Positions 33,204 through 43,435 of a stretch of 64,000 nucleotides of DNA are shown here, in pieces. Each line of letters begins with the position of its first letter. Position 1 is the first letter of the stretch. The position numbers and the translations under genes are program-made. Below the pieces are notes generated by a model. It was not told the origin of the DNA and did no database searches. It saw only the letters and a list, made by a program, of their open reading frames with translations. The DNA comes from Nocardiopsis mwathae (GTDB taxonomy: Bacteria > Actinomycetota > Actinomycetes > Streptosporangiales > Streptosporangiaceae): positions 2,108,001 to 2,172,000 of the forward strand of contig NZ_JACHDS010000001.1 in assembly GCF_014201195.1 (NCBI RefSeq). Direction: 5' to 3'.

Positions 33204-34361
33204 TCAGTCGCAGGGGACTTCGGCGACGATCAGCGTGGGGCCGCCGCGCGGGGAGTGCACGACGAGCTTGCCGCCGACCGCGTGCAGGCGCTCGCTGAGA
33301 TCGGCCAGGCCGTGGCCCTTGGCGACCTGCGCGCCGCCGACGCCGTCGTCGCCGACCATCACGTTGAGCAGGCCGCCGGTGTGGCTGAGGGTGACGGTTC
33401 CCTTGGTGGCCCGGCTGTGCTCGGCCACGTTGATGAGGGCTTCGGCGGCGACGAAGTAGGCGAGGTTCTCGGCCGCGGCGGGGAAGCGCTCGGCGGTCTG
33501 CACGTCGAGTTCCACCGGGACGGTGCAGCGGTCGGCCAGCGCGGTCAGCGCGGGCCCCAGCCCGTGGTCGGTGAGCAGCGGGGGAGCGACGCCGCGCGAA
33601 AGTGCGCGCAGCTCGGCCAGGGTCTCGCGGGGTATGGCCGCCGCACCGCCCTGTCCGGCGGCGGGAACCGCCGCGACTCCCGCGGGTACCGCTTCGAGCC
33701 GCTGGGCCGGGGCGTCGGCGGCTTCGGCGTCGCCGATCCCGTTGACCGGGGTCAGCAGTCCCTGGCCCAGCGAGGCGGTGATCATCGCGCAGGCGCGCAC
33801 GACGAAGGGGAGCATGAGTGCGAAAACGGCCCCGAGCAGGAAGTGGAAGACGATGGCGGTCAGGAGGCCCGCACCGAACCCGGTGAGTTCGGACAGGGGG
33901 ACGTAGCCGGGGATCGCGTGCAGCGACCAGCCGTAGAGGGGGTAGAGGATGCCGTGCAGCACCACGGCCCACCAGACGACGGTGACGATGAAGGCCCCCA
34001 CCTGCACAGGGGACTTGACGATGCCGTGGAGCAGGTCCATCCAGCTCTGGCCGCAGGTGAGCGGGTTGAGCGCCCTCCGGATGGGGCCGGCGCCCGCAGG
34101 CGGCCTCCGGTAGTGCGCCCGGGGGACCGGCCGGTCCAGCACCTCGCGCAGGCGGCTGCGCTCGATCTCGGCGAAGCCGCGTGCCATCAGCAGCGTCATG
34201 GAGAGGATGAACAGGCCGATGCCGACCACGGCGGTGCCGACGCCGGCGGAGAGCCCGGCCACCATCAGGGGGAACCCGATGAGGGCGAGAGGGAAGCCGA
34301 CCAGCACGTAGCGGGTGTCGTCGCCGAGGCGGTGGAGGAGGGGATGGTCGAGAAGGTCCAT
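33204..34361 (-). CDS. Membrane histidine-kinase-like ATPase lacking the phospho-acceptor His
   Basis: A 385-residue protein. Four or more transmembrane spans lie at about 18-60 and 120-190, followed by an Ala/Pro-rich linker (about 205-243) and a GHKL ATPase domain. The ATPase is intact: N-box EALINVAEHS (Asn311), G1 VGDDGVGG (338-343) and G2 KGHGLADLSERL (348-359). LAELRALSRGVAPPLLTDHG matches the helix that follows the DHp H-box in NarX-type kinases. The preceding segment, where the ERxRIARELHD motif should be, has no His and no such motif. It forms an operon with the receiver-less LuxR protein. Confidence 0.85.
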   Translation of the reverse strand: MDLLDHPLLHRLGDDTRYVLVGFPLALIGFPLMVAGLSAGVGTAVVGIGLFILSMTLLMARGFAEIERSRLREVLDRPVPRAHYRRPPAGAGPIRRALNPLTCGQSWMDLLHGIVKSPVQVGAFIVTVVWWAVVLHGILYPLYGWSLHAIPGYVPLSELTGFGAGLLTAIVFHFLLGAVFALMLPFVVRACAMITASLGQGLLTPVNGIGDAEAADAPAQRLEAVPAGVAAVPAAGQGGAAAIPRETLAELRALSRGVAPPLLTDHGLGPALTALADRCTVPVELDVQTAERFPAAAENLAYFVAAEALINVAEHSRATKGTVTLSHTGGLLNVMVGDDGVGGAQVAKGHGLADLSERLHAVGGKLVVHSPRGGPTLIVAEVPCD

Positions 34362-34471
34362 GTCACCGACGCTATTGAGCCCGGCCGCCGCGATCACTCC
34401 CCTACGCACGCGTCCGGATGGTGGGGCTGGCCCCACCGCGGACCGGCGCCGCCCGGGACGGGCGCATCGGC

Positions 34472-35284
34472 TCAGTCGGCGGCAGGTGCCGCCCCCTCCG
34501 CGCGCCGCGCCGCCTCGATCCCGTCCAAGATGATCCCGAGCCCGGCCCGGAAGGTCTGGCGCGCCTCCTGTTCCAGGTAGGGAACGGTTTCGTCCTCGTT
34601 GCGGAAGGCCCCCTCGCGCTCCATGCGCGTCAGCATCGGGAAGCGCTCGGCGAAGTCGGGCGCGACCTCCTCCAGCAGGGGCGATCGGGTGAACCACCAT
34701 TCGTCGTCGGACATCCCGGTCGCCGCTGCGGCCTGCCGTGCCTCGGCGGCGGTGCTCGCGATACCGCGCACGAAGTGGAACAGTGTCCCGACCACGCGCC
34801 GCAGGGCGGATGCCGGCAGCCCGGTTCCGCGGAGGATCCGCACCACCGTCTCCAGGACGACGTACTCGTTGGGGCCCAGTACCGGCCGCGCCTGGGACAC
34901 CTGCAGGACCCAGGGGTGGCGCAGGTAGAAGTCCCACATGTCCCGTGCCCAGGCCGTCACGGCGGCTCGCCAGCCGTCGGAGTCGTCGTAGTCGGTCGGC
35001 AGTTCGACGAGCACCCGGTCGTACATCAGGTCGACCAGTTCGCTCTTGCTGGGGACGTAGGTGTAGAGGGCCATGGCCGTCTTACCGAGCCGTTCGCCCA
35101 CGGCGCGCATGGACAGGGCCGCCATGCCCTCCTCGTCGGCGACGGCGACGGCCGTGTCGACGATCAGGTCCACGCTCAGTCCGGGTTTGGGGCCCGGGCC
35201 GGTCCGTGTCGTGCGCTGTTCCGATCCGCGCCACAGCAGCGCCATCGATCGGCGTGCGTCCCCCTGCCCGGCGAAGACGACCAC
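34472..35284 (-). CDS. TetR-family repressor (TetR_C type)
   Basis: A 270-residue regulator. The HTH is VDLIVDTAVAVADEEGMAAL, then MRAVGERLGKTAMALYTYVP. The C-terminal domain with LRHPWVLQVSQARPVLGPNE resembles the TetR at 12477. GTG 35284 is preferred because AAGGAG lies exactly 6 nt upstream; a TTG at 35290 would sit on that site. Divergent from the UvrA2-type ATPase gene with operator-like repeats between them, it is most likely the repressor of that resistance gene. Confidence 0.88.
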   Translation of the reverse strand: MVVFAGQGDARRSMALLWRGSEQRTTRTGPGPKPGLSVDLIVDTAVAVADEEGMAALSMRAVGERLGKTAMALYTYVPSKSELVDLMYDRVLVELPTDYDDSDGWRAAVTAWARDMWDFYLRHPWVLQVSQARPVLGPNEYVVLETVVRILRGTGLPASALRRVVGTLFHFVRGIASTAAEARQAAAATGMSDDEWWFTRSPLLEEVAPDFAERFPMLTRMEREGAFRNEDETVPYLEQEARQTFRAGLGIILDGIEAARRAEGAAPAAD

Positions 35285-35303
35285 TTGCAACTCCTTATGG
35301 AAT

Positions 35304-35348
35304 AAACTAACGTGCTTCAGCTATCAGTTTACACCCTAAGGCTATCAG
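35304..35348. promoter_or_regulatory. Repeats in the TetR/uvrA2 divergent promoter
   Basis: GCTATCAG occurs twice (35320-35327 and 35341-35348), 21 bp apart, about two helical turns. AAACT (35304-35308) and AGTTT (35326-35330) form an inverted pair. The region is AT-rich and suits TetR binding that controls both genes. Confidence 0.45.
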
Positions 35349-35358
35349 GAGAGGTTCC

Positions 35359-37704
<2,346 letters not shown>

Positions 37705-37816
37705 CACGGTGTGGCCCGGGCCCGCCCACCATCCCCGAGCCGCCCCACCGCGTCGCGCTCGTGAGCCGATTCGAAGGGTTGGCCGCGTGCGGGTGCGGCC
37801 CCGTAGGGTGCCGACC

Positions 37817-38191
37817 ATGGCTTGCCGAGTTTCCGAACTGGTCATCGAGTGCAAGGACCCACAAGGGCTCGCGGCGTTCTGGTGCGAAGTGCTGGGCTTC
37901 ATCGTGCTCGATCCCGACGACGACGGCGCGGTCGAGATCGGACCACGAGGTGGCTTCGGCGGATCGCAGCCGACTCTGATCTTCAGCCCCGCCACCGACT
38001 CCGAGGCACGCAACCTGCGGCTGCACTTCGATGTCAACGCCACCGACCGCGATCAGGACGCCGAACTCGAACGTCTCCTGAAGCTCGGGGCGCGCCCGGC
38101 TGACATCGGCCGGACCGGTGAGGAGCCCCGGCATGTCCTGGCCGACCCCGAAGGCAACGTCTTCTGCCTCCTGCGAGCCCGCCTGAGCTGA
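37817..38191 (+). CDS. VOC/glyoxalase-superfamily protein
   Basis: A 124-residue single VOC module: CRVSELVIECKDPQGLAAFW at the start, HFDVNATDRDQDAELERLLK in the middle and VLADPEGNVFCLLRA at the end. This layout matches the Glyoxalase_6 group common in actinobacteria. The role could be resistance, isomerase or lyase; not predictable. ATG 37817 chosen because the upstream frame is Arg/Pro-rich noise. Confidence 0.83.
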   Translation: MACRVSELVIECKDPQGLAAFWCEVLGFIVLDPDDDGAVEIGPRGGFGGSQPTLIFSPATDSEARNLRLHFDVNATDRDQDAELERLLKLGARPADIGRTGEEPRHVLADPEGNVFCLLRARLS

Positions 38192-38274
38192 GCATCGGCC
38201 CCTACCGGCAGCGGAGCGATTCTTCGCGCGGGCGGCGGGCCGGGGGCGCGGTGCACGTGCCGCCGCCGACCACC

Positions 38275-38316
38275 GGACGCTGCTTGTTGCCCCGGCCAGG
38301 GCAACAAGCAGCGTCC
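38275..38316. terminator. 18-bp perfect hairpin between VOC and erm genes
   Basis: Arms 38275-38292 and 38299-38316 are perfect complements with a 6-nt loop, between convergent genes, so it can act in both directions. No gene lies in 38192-38406. Confidence 0.8.
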
Positions 38317-38406
38317 AGGACGTGCGGACGATGCCGGGGGCGGTCCTCCGACAGTGCGAGGAGCAGGATCAGGGAACGCTCGGTGCGCCCGGAGGAGGGG
38401 CGGCGG

Positions 38407-39246
38407 TCAGGCTGATCTCCGGTGCCTTCGTCCCGACCGCTCCGGCCCCCGCCGCCGCTGCGGCGCCGACGGGCCGGGCCGGGCGGTGAGCTGCCACAGC
38501 GCGGCCCACTGGTCGGCGGTGAGGCTCTTGGGCAGGGCCCGTGCGGGGAGGCTGTGCTCGCGCAGCCACCGGTCGAGTGTCCGGGCGTCGAGGCGTCCGG
38601 TGTGCAGCAGGATGTCGCGCAGGCCGCGGCCTCTGCCGGTGAAGACCTGGCGGACGAAGTCCTGGTAGGCCCGGCGGTCGGCGACCAGGGCGCGGTCGCG
38701 GCGGGTGATCGTGAGCAGCCCGCCGTCGACCGCGGGCATCGGGCGGAAGGCGCGGGCGGGGACGCGGGAGTGCAGGTCGAAGGAGTACCAGGGCCACCAG
38801 GCCGCGGTGAGCATGCTGGCCCCGCCCACTCCGGCCCGTCTGCGGGCGACTTCCCACTGCACCAGCAGGACGGCGTGCTGCCAGTTGTCGGCGGCCAGCA
38901 GGCGGCGCAGCAGTGCCGTGGTGAGGTGGAAGGGGACGTTGCCCACGACGGCGTGGGGGTGCCGGGGAAGGCGGAAGCGCAGGATGTCGTCGTTGACGAC
39001 GGTGACGTTCGCCGACGCGCGGCGCTGGAGGCGCCGGGCCCGCCGGGGGTCGATCTCCACGGCGGTCAGTGGTCGGCCGGATCGGCTGATCGGGAGGGTC
39101 AGCGCGCCGTCACCCGCGCCGATCTCGACGATGGGTCCGGTGGTGCGGGCGACGAGGTCGGTGAAGGTCGCGATGACGGTGCGGTCGGCGAGGAAGTTCT
39201 GGCCGAGTTCGTGGCGTCCACCGTGGTGGGTGGCGTTGGCAGGCAT
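38407..39246 (-). CDS. Erm-type 23S rRNA (adenine-N6) methyltransferase
   Basis: A 279-residue SAM-dependent methylase expected to modify A2058 of 23S rRNA and confer macrolide-lincosamide-streptogramin resistance. Motif X is HELGQNFLADRTVI, motif I VEIGAGDGALTLPISRSG, then VEIDPRRARRL, NDDILRF and the catalytic motif VVGNVPFHLTTALLRRLL. The C-terminal extension is very basic. ATG 39246 has GCGGAG 10 nt upstream, buried in a hairpin, and a leader-peptide frame precedes it, so translation is probably attenuated and drug-inducible. No mefA- or other resistance partner is adjacent. Confidence 0.92.
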   Translation of the reverse strand: MPANATHHGGRHELGQNFLADRTVIATFTDLVARTTGPIVEIGAGDGALTLPISRSGRPLTAVEIDPRRARRLQRRASANVTVVNDDILRFRLPRHPHAVVGNVPFHLTTALLRRLLAADNWQHAVLLVQWEVARRRAGVGGASMLTAAWWPWYSFDLHSRVPARAFRPMPAVDGGLLTITRRDRALVADRRAYQDFVRQVFTGRGRGLRDILLHTGRLDARTLDRWLREHSLPARALPKSLTADQWAALWQLTARPGPSAPQRRRGPERSGRRHRRSA

Positions 39247-39255
39247 GGGTGTGAA

Positions 39256-39278
39256 GCTCCGCGATGGGTGGTCGGAGC
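39256..39278 (-). promoter_or_regulatory. Hairpin sequestering the erm ribosome-binding site
   Basis: On the mRNA, GCUCCG (39278-39273) pairs with CGGAGC (39261-39256), which contains the GGAG of the erm gene, around an 11-nt loop. A second GGCTCCGCCGC further upstream can pair with the GCGGCGG just after the leader stop, giving alternative structures as in translation attenuation. Confidence 0.55.
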
Positions 39279-39359
39279 CGGGCAGCACGAAGCGGCCGCA
39301 CCGGCGATGGTCCCGGATTGCGGCGGAGCCTGAGAAGGAAGAGTCGGAGGCCGCCGCCG

Positions 39360-39416
39360 CTAGGCGCGGCGGATCCGAATGAAGAAGGCGCAGTTCGCGC
39401 AGGTACCCATGGACAT
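39360..39416 (-). CDS. Putative erm leader peptide, 18 residues
   Basis: MSMGTCANCAFFIRIRRA, ending 113 bp before the erm start on the same strand. The RIR triplet (residues 14-16) near the C-terminus fits the Arg-x-Arg type motif at which macrolide-bound ribosomes stall in several erm leaders. A TACAGT -10-like box lies 7 nt before ATG 39416 with TTGGGT 18 nt further up, so the leader mRNA would be leaderless. A second ATG at 39410 would give 16 residues. Confidence 0.6.
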   Translation of the reverse strand: MSMGTCANCAFFIRIRRA

Positions 39417-39693
39417 GGGGCGGACTGTAGCAGGACGCCGGCCCGGCACCCAACCGGTTTTCCGGGCAGGGCCGTCCGACCGAGGGCGAGAGCCGCAGGT
39501 CACCGACCCCCACAAAAGCAGCAGATCCAGCACTGCACCACGAAACAACATTTATCAAGATACGGATTCCATGCCCACCAGATCCGGTTGCATGGAATTC
39601 TTATCCGAATCCACCCCCCTCTGTTCGGGGTCAGGTTTTTCGTCGAGAATTCCCGTGCGACCCATTGCGCGGTGCCGGATCGGCATTCGCGGA

Positions 39694-41277
39694 ATGGTCG
39701 TGTCCAGCCGAGGGGAAAGGCGCGAAGAATTGGACACGTGGGACCCGGCAGGTGTCAAGATCGAGCCCGGCCACATCAGGTACAAGCCGCTGAGCCGCGG
39801 ATTCAACCCCAGATGGACGTCGACACCCGACTACATCCGGGTGGTGAGCACACCCGATGAGGCCCGCAACGCCCTGCGGGAGGCGGTCCGGGAGAGCGCG
39901 GATCCGGCACGCCGCCGAATCACCGTCCGTTCGGGCGGACACTGCTACGAGGACTTCGTCTGCTCACCGGACGTCCGCGTCATCATCGACGTGGGGCTGA
40001 TGAACCGCATCTATCTCGACCCCGCCATGGACGCCGTGTGCGTGGAAGCCGGCGCCACCAACGGCGACCTCAACGGCAAGCTCGCCGGGAAGCTGGGGCT
40101 GCTGCTGCCCGGCGGGTCCTGCCCGGGGGTTGGCGTGGGCGGGCACATCTCGGGTGGTGGATTCGGCCTGTTCTCCCGCCAGCACGGGCTGACGGTCGAC
40201 TACCTGTACGCGGTCGAGGTCGCCGTCGTCACGAGGAACAAGGAAGTCCGGCTGGTGACGGCGACCCGGGACGACGAGGGTGACCTCGGCGACCTGTGGT
40301 GGGCGCACACCGGCGGGGGAGGCGGCAACTTCGGAATCGTCACCCGCTACTGGTTCCGCGACCTGCCCAGCGTCCCCAGCGCCATCGTGCGCTCGGAGGC
40401 GGGATGGGCGTGGAAGAACCTCAGCGAATCGGATTTCCGGACGCTCGTGGGGAACTTCTGCTCGTTCTTCGACGAGCACCGCGGCGACACCAAGACGAAA
40501 AAGGACCCGTTCGCGGCGCTGTTCGGGATTCTGCTGCTGACGCACAATTCGCGAGCGAACATCGGCCTGATCGCGCACATCGACGCCGACGTACCTGATG
40601 CCGAGATCCGGGTGGCGGATTTCATCGCCGCGGTCGACGACGGCGTGGGGGCACCGCTGGCCGACCTGGAAGAGGACTACGGCGATCACCCCCTCCTCGT
40701 CGGGAGCAAGGACGCCACGGTCATCGGCTGGGAGCTGATGGAGAACCGGCCCCCGGTCCCGGTCAACCAGGAAGCGGGCAAGTACAAGTCGGCCTACATG
40801 CGCAAACCCCTGCCCGATGATCAGGTCACGGCGCTGTGGGAGGGCCTGCGCGAGCCGGTGAAGGGTGTGCGCAAGGCCGTGGTGCAGATCGACTCCTACG
40901 GCTCGGCCGTCAACCGGGTCGAGACCGGCGAGACCGCGGTCCCGCAGCGCGACTCGATCCTCAAACTCCAACACCAGGTGTACTGGCCGAACGACACCGA
41001 CGGCAGCGACCACATCGACTGGCTGCGCAGGCTGTACAAGGACATGTACACCGACACCGGCGGTGTCCCGGTCTCCGACGAGACGACCGACGGCTGTTAC
41101 ATCAGCTATCCCGACGTCGACCTCAGCAGCGACGAATGGAACGAGTCAGGGGTCCCGTGGTCGACCCTGTACTACGGCGGCGACTACCCCCGCCTGCAGC
41201 AGGTCAAGGCGCGCTGGGACCCCAACAACGTGTTCTTCCACCAGCAGTCGATCGAGCCACTGCGCCCGGAGACCTGA
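39694..41277 (+). CDS. Berberine-bridge-type FAD oxidoreductase
   Basis: A 527-residue flavoprotein with an N-terminal PCMH FAD domain and C-terminal BBE domain. RITVRSGGHCYEDFVC contains the His83 expected to bind FAD covalently, and GGSCPGVGVGGHISGGGFGL supplies Cys143, so a bicovalent flavin is likely. The BBE end reads YYGGDYPRLQQVKARWDPNN. It oxidises an unknown alcohol, sugar or amine. ATG 39694 is preferred since the DNA between 39530 and 39680 is AT-rich and promoter-like; ATG 39571 is possible. A diverged fragment of a paralogue lies at 49116. Confidence 0.87.
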   Translation: MVVSSRGERREELDTWDPAGVKIEPGHIRYKPLSRGFNPRWTSTPDYIRVVSTPDEARNALREAVRESADPARRRITVRSGGHCYEDFVCSPDVRVIIDVGLMNRIYLDPAMDAVCVEAGATNGDLNGKLAGKLGLLLPGGSCPGVGVGGHISGGGFGLFSRQHGLTVDYLYAVEVAVVTRNKEVRLVTATRDDEGDLGDLWWAHTGGGGGNFGIVTRYWFRDLPSVPSAIVRSEAGWAWKNLSESDFRTLVGNFCSFFDEHRGDTKTKKDPFAALFGILLLTHNSRANIGLIAHIDADVPDAEIRVADFIAAVDDGVGAPLADLEEDYGDHPLLVGSKDATVIGWELMENRPPVPVNQEAGKYKSAYMRKPLPDDQVTALWEGLREPVKGVRKAVVQIDSYGSAVNRVETGETAVPQRDSILKLQHQVYWPNDTDGSDHIDWLRRLYKDMYTDTGGVPVSDETTDGCYISYPDVDLSSDEWNESGVPWSTLYYGGDYPRLQQVKARWDPNNVFFHQQSIEPLRPET

Positions 41278-41281
41278 CCCC

Positions 41282-41333
41282 CGCCCCGTGGTGTCGGAAG
41301 CGAGGCGCGCCTCGCTTCCGACACCACGGGGCG
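41282..41333. terminator. 52-bp perfect palindrome after the oxidoreductase
   Basis: Loopless inverted repeat centred between 41307 and 41308 (GAGGCGCGCCTC), starting 5 bp after the stop codon; a strong terminator. The remaining 41334-41596 holds no gene I can support. Confidence 0.85.
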
Positions 41334-41596
41334 CAGTGCGGCGCCCAGTCAGGGCAATGAACTGCTGTTTCGTTGCCCGAACCGGCTGGATCTACGCCCT
41401 AGCCGACCCCTTCTAGGCCATCGACCGTGGCGGATGTGCGGACGGTGAAGAACGACGCGCTGACCGAAGGCCCGCATCACTTCGGCATCGGCGTCCAGGG
41501 CGAGCCTTCAGGCATCTGCGGCGGCCTGGACCGACTCGGACGTCGTCCCAGCTGGACCAGGTCGCAAGGCTCGCACCGTGCTGACCAGGTGGGGGT

Positions 41597-42064
41597 TCAC
41601 CCCAGGTAGATCCTGCCGACTTCGAGGGCATGGCTGATCCGCAGACGTTGGGTGCGGTGCATGGTCAGACTCGCCATATTGTCGGGAGAGATCCAGTGGA
41701 CCTCGGTGGATTCCGCGCTCACGCGGAGGGTCCCCCCGATGGGGCGGGCCCGGAAGCAGATGTTGAACTGGCGCCTGACCTCGCCGTCGTCATAGGCAAT
41801 GATGTGCCGAGGGTCGGTGTAAGTGCCGACAAGGCCCACGATCTCGACGTCGATGCCGGTCTCCTCCTTGACCTCCCGGACAGCGGCCGCAGGCAGGCTT
41901 TCCGTCTGCTCCATCGCCCCGCCTGGGAGAGCCCACAGTCCGTTGTCGGTCCTGCGCTGCATGAGCAGGCGCCCATCCCCATCGAACACAGCGGCACTAG
42001 CCGCGATGACCACACTGTTCGGTGTGGGGGCATCCGGATCATCGAAGAATTCGGTTCTGGCCAT
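41597..42064 (-). CDS. NUDIX hydrolase
   Basis: A 155-residue nucleoside-diphosphate-X hydrolase. The Nudix box spans the GGAMEQTESL, AAAVREVKEETGI segment (GX5EX7REUXEEXGU is satisfied). The FRARPIGGTLRVSAESTEVH segment is typical of ADP-ribose/NADH-type members often paired with XRE regulators in actinomycetes. ATG 42064 lies 11 nt after AGAGGG. It follows the DUF5919 gene remnant on the same strand, suggesting an original regulator-NUDIX operon. Confidence 0.88.
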   Translation of the reverse strand: MARTEFFDDPDAPTPNSVVIAASAAVFDGDGRLLMQRRTDNGLWALPGGAMEQTESLPAAAVREVKEETGIDVEIVGLVGTYTDPRHIIAYDDGEVRRQFNICFRARPIGGTLRVSAESTEVHWISPDNMASLTMHRTQRLRISHALEVGRIYLG

Positions 42065-42072
42065 GGGGGAGG

Positions 42073-42500
42073 TCACCCTCTGAGATGGTCGGAAGTTTTC
42101 CACACGCTATCGAAACGTGAAGCATAGGCGCTGAACAGTCCACTTTCGGTGGTGCGCCGGAGGTGAAGGAATGGATTCCCGTAGGCATTAACTCCATATA
42201 TGTGAGCGTTCACATACATTTCGTCATCCGCTCGGTAGATGGAATTATAGAGCGTCGTGGAATGTTGGGCCAGGCTCACCCCTGGAACGCCGATCAACGG
42301 TTTGTAGTGGAGCCGCGCAAGTCGACACCGCGACTCGATACTGTGGCCGAACTTCTCCTCCTCGCCGCGCAGGCGCACCGCCGTGCTGTTCGGGTCTCCT
42401 ATCAGGATGCGGATTCGGCAGCCATGAGCGGCCCGGGCTCGTAAGAGATCGTTCCATTGAGGGATCTGCTCGTGTAGGAACACCGCCGGGAGCGGCCCGT
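42073..42500 (-). pseudogene. C-terminal remnant of an XRE/DUF5919 regulator
   Basis: The frame encodes FLHEQIPQWNDLLRARAAHG, IRILIGDPNSTAVRLRGEEE, GVPGVSLAQHSTTLYNSIYR and NAHIYGVNAYGNPFLHLRRT, which matches the C-terminal DUF5919 domain of actinobacterial helix-turn-helix proteins. The N-terminal HTH is missing: upstream of about 42500 the frame continues only through antisense of the neighbouring acetyltransferase. The 5' half was therefore lost by deletion. Third codon positions are less GC-rich than in the core genes. Confidence 0.75.
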
Positions 42501-42504
42501 CCCG

Positions 42505-42837
42505 GTGGGGGTAGCCCTGATCCACGCCGACCCGAGGCGTCGCAACGGCGAATACGTGACTGCGCTGGGGGAGTATCGCGGAAAAGGCATCGGCACCGAG
42601 GCGACGCGCCTCGTGCTCGACTATGCCTTCCATGTCACCAACCTGCGGTGCGTCTACCTGAGCGTCATCGAACCCAACACCGGGGCGATCCGCGCGTATG
42701 AGAAGGCGGGGTTCAGGCAGCAGGGCATCCGCCGCAACTCCAGCCAGTGGCTCGGCCAGACCGTCAACGAGGTTCTGATGGACGCAATCCCCGAGGATTG
42801 GGAAGGTCCCTCGCTCGTGGCTGAACAGCTTCGCTAG
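42505..42837 (+). pseudogene. N-terminally truncated GNAT acetyltransferase
   Basis: Encodes the second half of a RimJ/RimL-type acetyltransferase: EYRGKGIGTEATRLVLDYAF is the acetyl-CoA loop, then LRCVYLSVIEPNTGAIRAYE and KAGFRQQGIRR. The first 70-80 residues of the fold are absent, so it is probably inactive. It lies head-to-head with the equally truncated DUF5919 remnant, so one deletion removed both 5' ends. Confidence 0.75.
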
Positions 42838-42920
42838 AGGGAACCCAAGCGGAGGTGATTCAGTTCGGTAGACGCCTGTGAACTTGGCTTTTACGCGGCT
42901 TCAGCGAGCAGCGCAAGCCG

Positions 42921-42966
42921 GACATCGGGTGGGGGCCAGGAACCGTCCTGGCCCCCACCCGATGTC
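42921..42966. terminator. 21-bp perfect hairpin
   Basis: Arms 42921-42941 and 42946-42966 with an ACCG loop, between the GNAT remnant and the convergent 83-residue gene. Confidence 0.85.
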
Positions 42967-42993
42967 GATAGCCGTTGATGAGCTCAGGAGCTC

Positions 42994-43245
42994 TCAGACC
43001 CAGACCAGCACTCCACCGATGCGTTCGGCGAACCGCTTCACGTCCTGGAGCTTGTGGATGCTGTTCTCCGAAACGGCCTGTGCCAGCCCGCCGCCGTCGG
43101 CGCATGCGACGCCGTAGTAGGCGTGCTCGGGGAGGTCGGTGTCCTCGTCGTAGACGTCGACGAAGAACGCCCGCAGCGGCGGAGGAGTGCCCGACTCGGC
43201 GTCGGCATGGTAGACAGACTCTGAATCGAAGCAGTGGTCGTCCAT
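42994..43245 (-). CDS. Hypothetical protein, 83 residues
   Basis: A small acidic protein containing LRAFFVDVYDEDTDLPEHAY, YGVACADGGGLAQAVSEN and a C-terminal KLQDVKRFAERIGGVLVWV. ATG 43245 has GAGAGGG 6 nt upstream. It is divergent from the XRE/DUF397 pair. No family recognised; the good ribosome site and its own terminator support a real gene. Confidence 0.65.
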   Translation of the reverse strand: MDDHCFDSESVYHADAESGTPPPLRAFFVDVYDEDTDLPEHAYYGVACADGGGLAQAVSENSIHKLQDVKRFAERIGGVLVWV

Positions 43246-43420
43246 GAGGGGACCCTCTCGGTTCGAGGCCCGAGCGGTCGGTTTCCTAGGCCACGCCGCT
43301 CGGGCCGCCTGTGTTCTTGTACTGGTTCGCCTGCGCATTCCCGATTTGTGTGACGCGCGTCTCACCTGCTGTTAGATTAGGGCACAGATGGTGCTCTCAC
43401 AATCGTTCATATGAAAATCT

Positions 43421-43435
43421 GTGGAGGAACCTCCG
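43421..43435 (+). promoter_or_regulatory. Self-complementary ribosome-binding site
   Basis: The GGAGG before ATG 43436 is followed at once by AACCTCC, so GGAGG and CCTCC can pair. This could limit or regulate translation of the XRE regulator. Confidence 0.4.
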
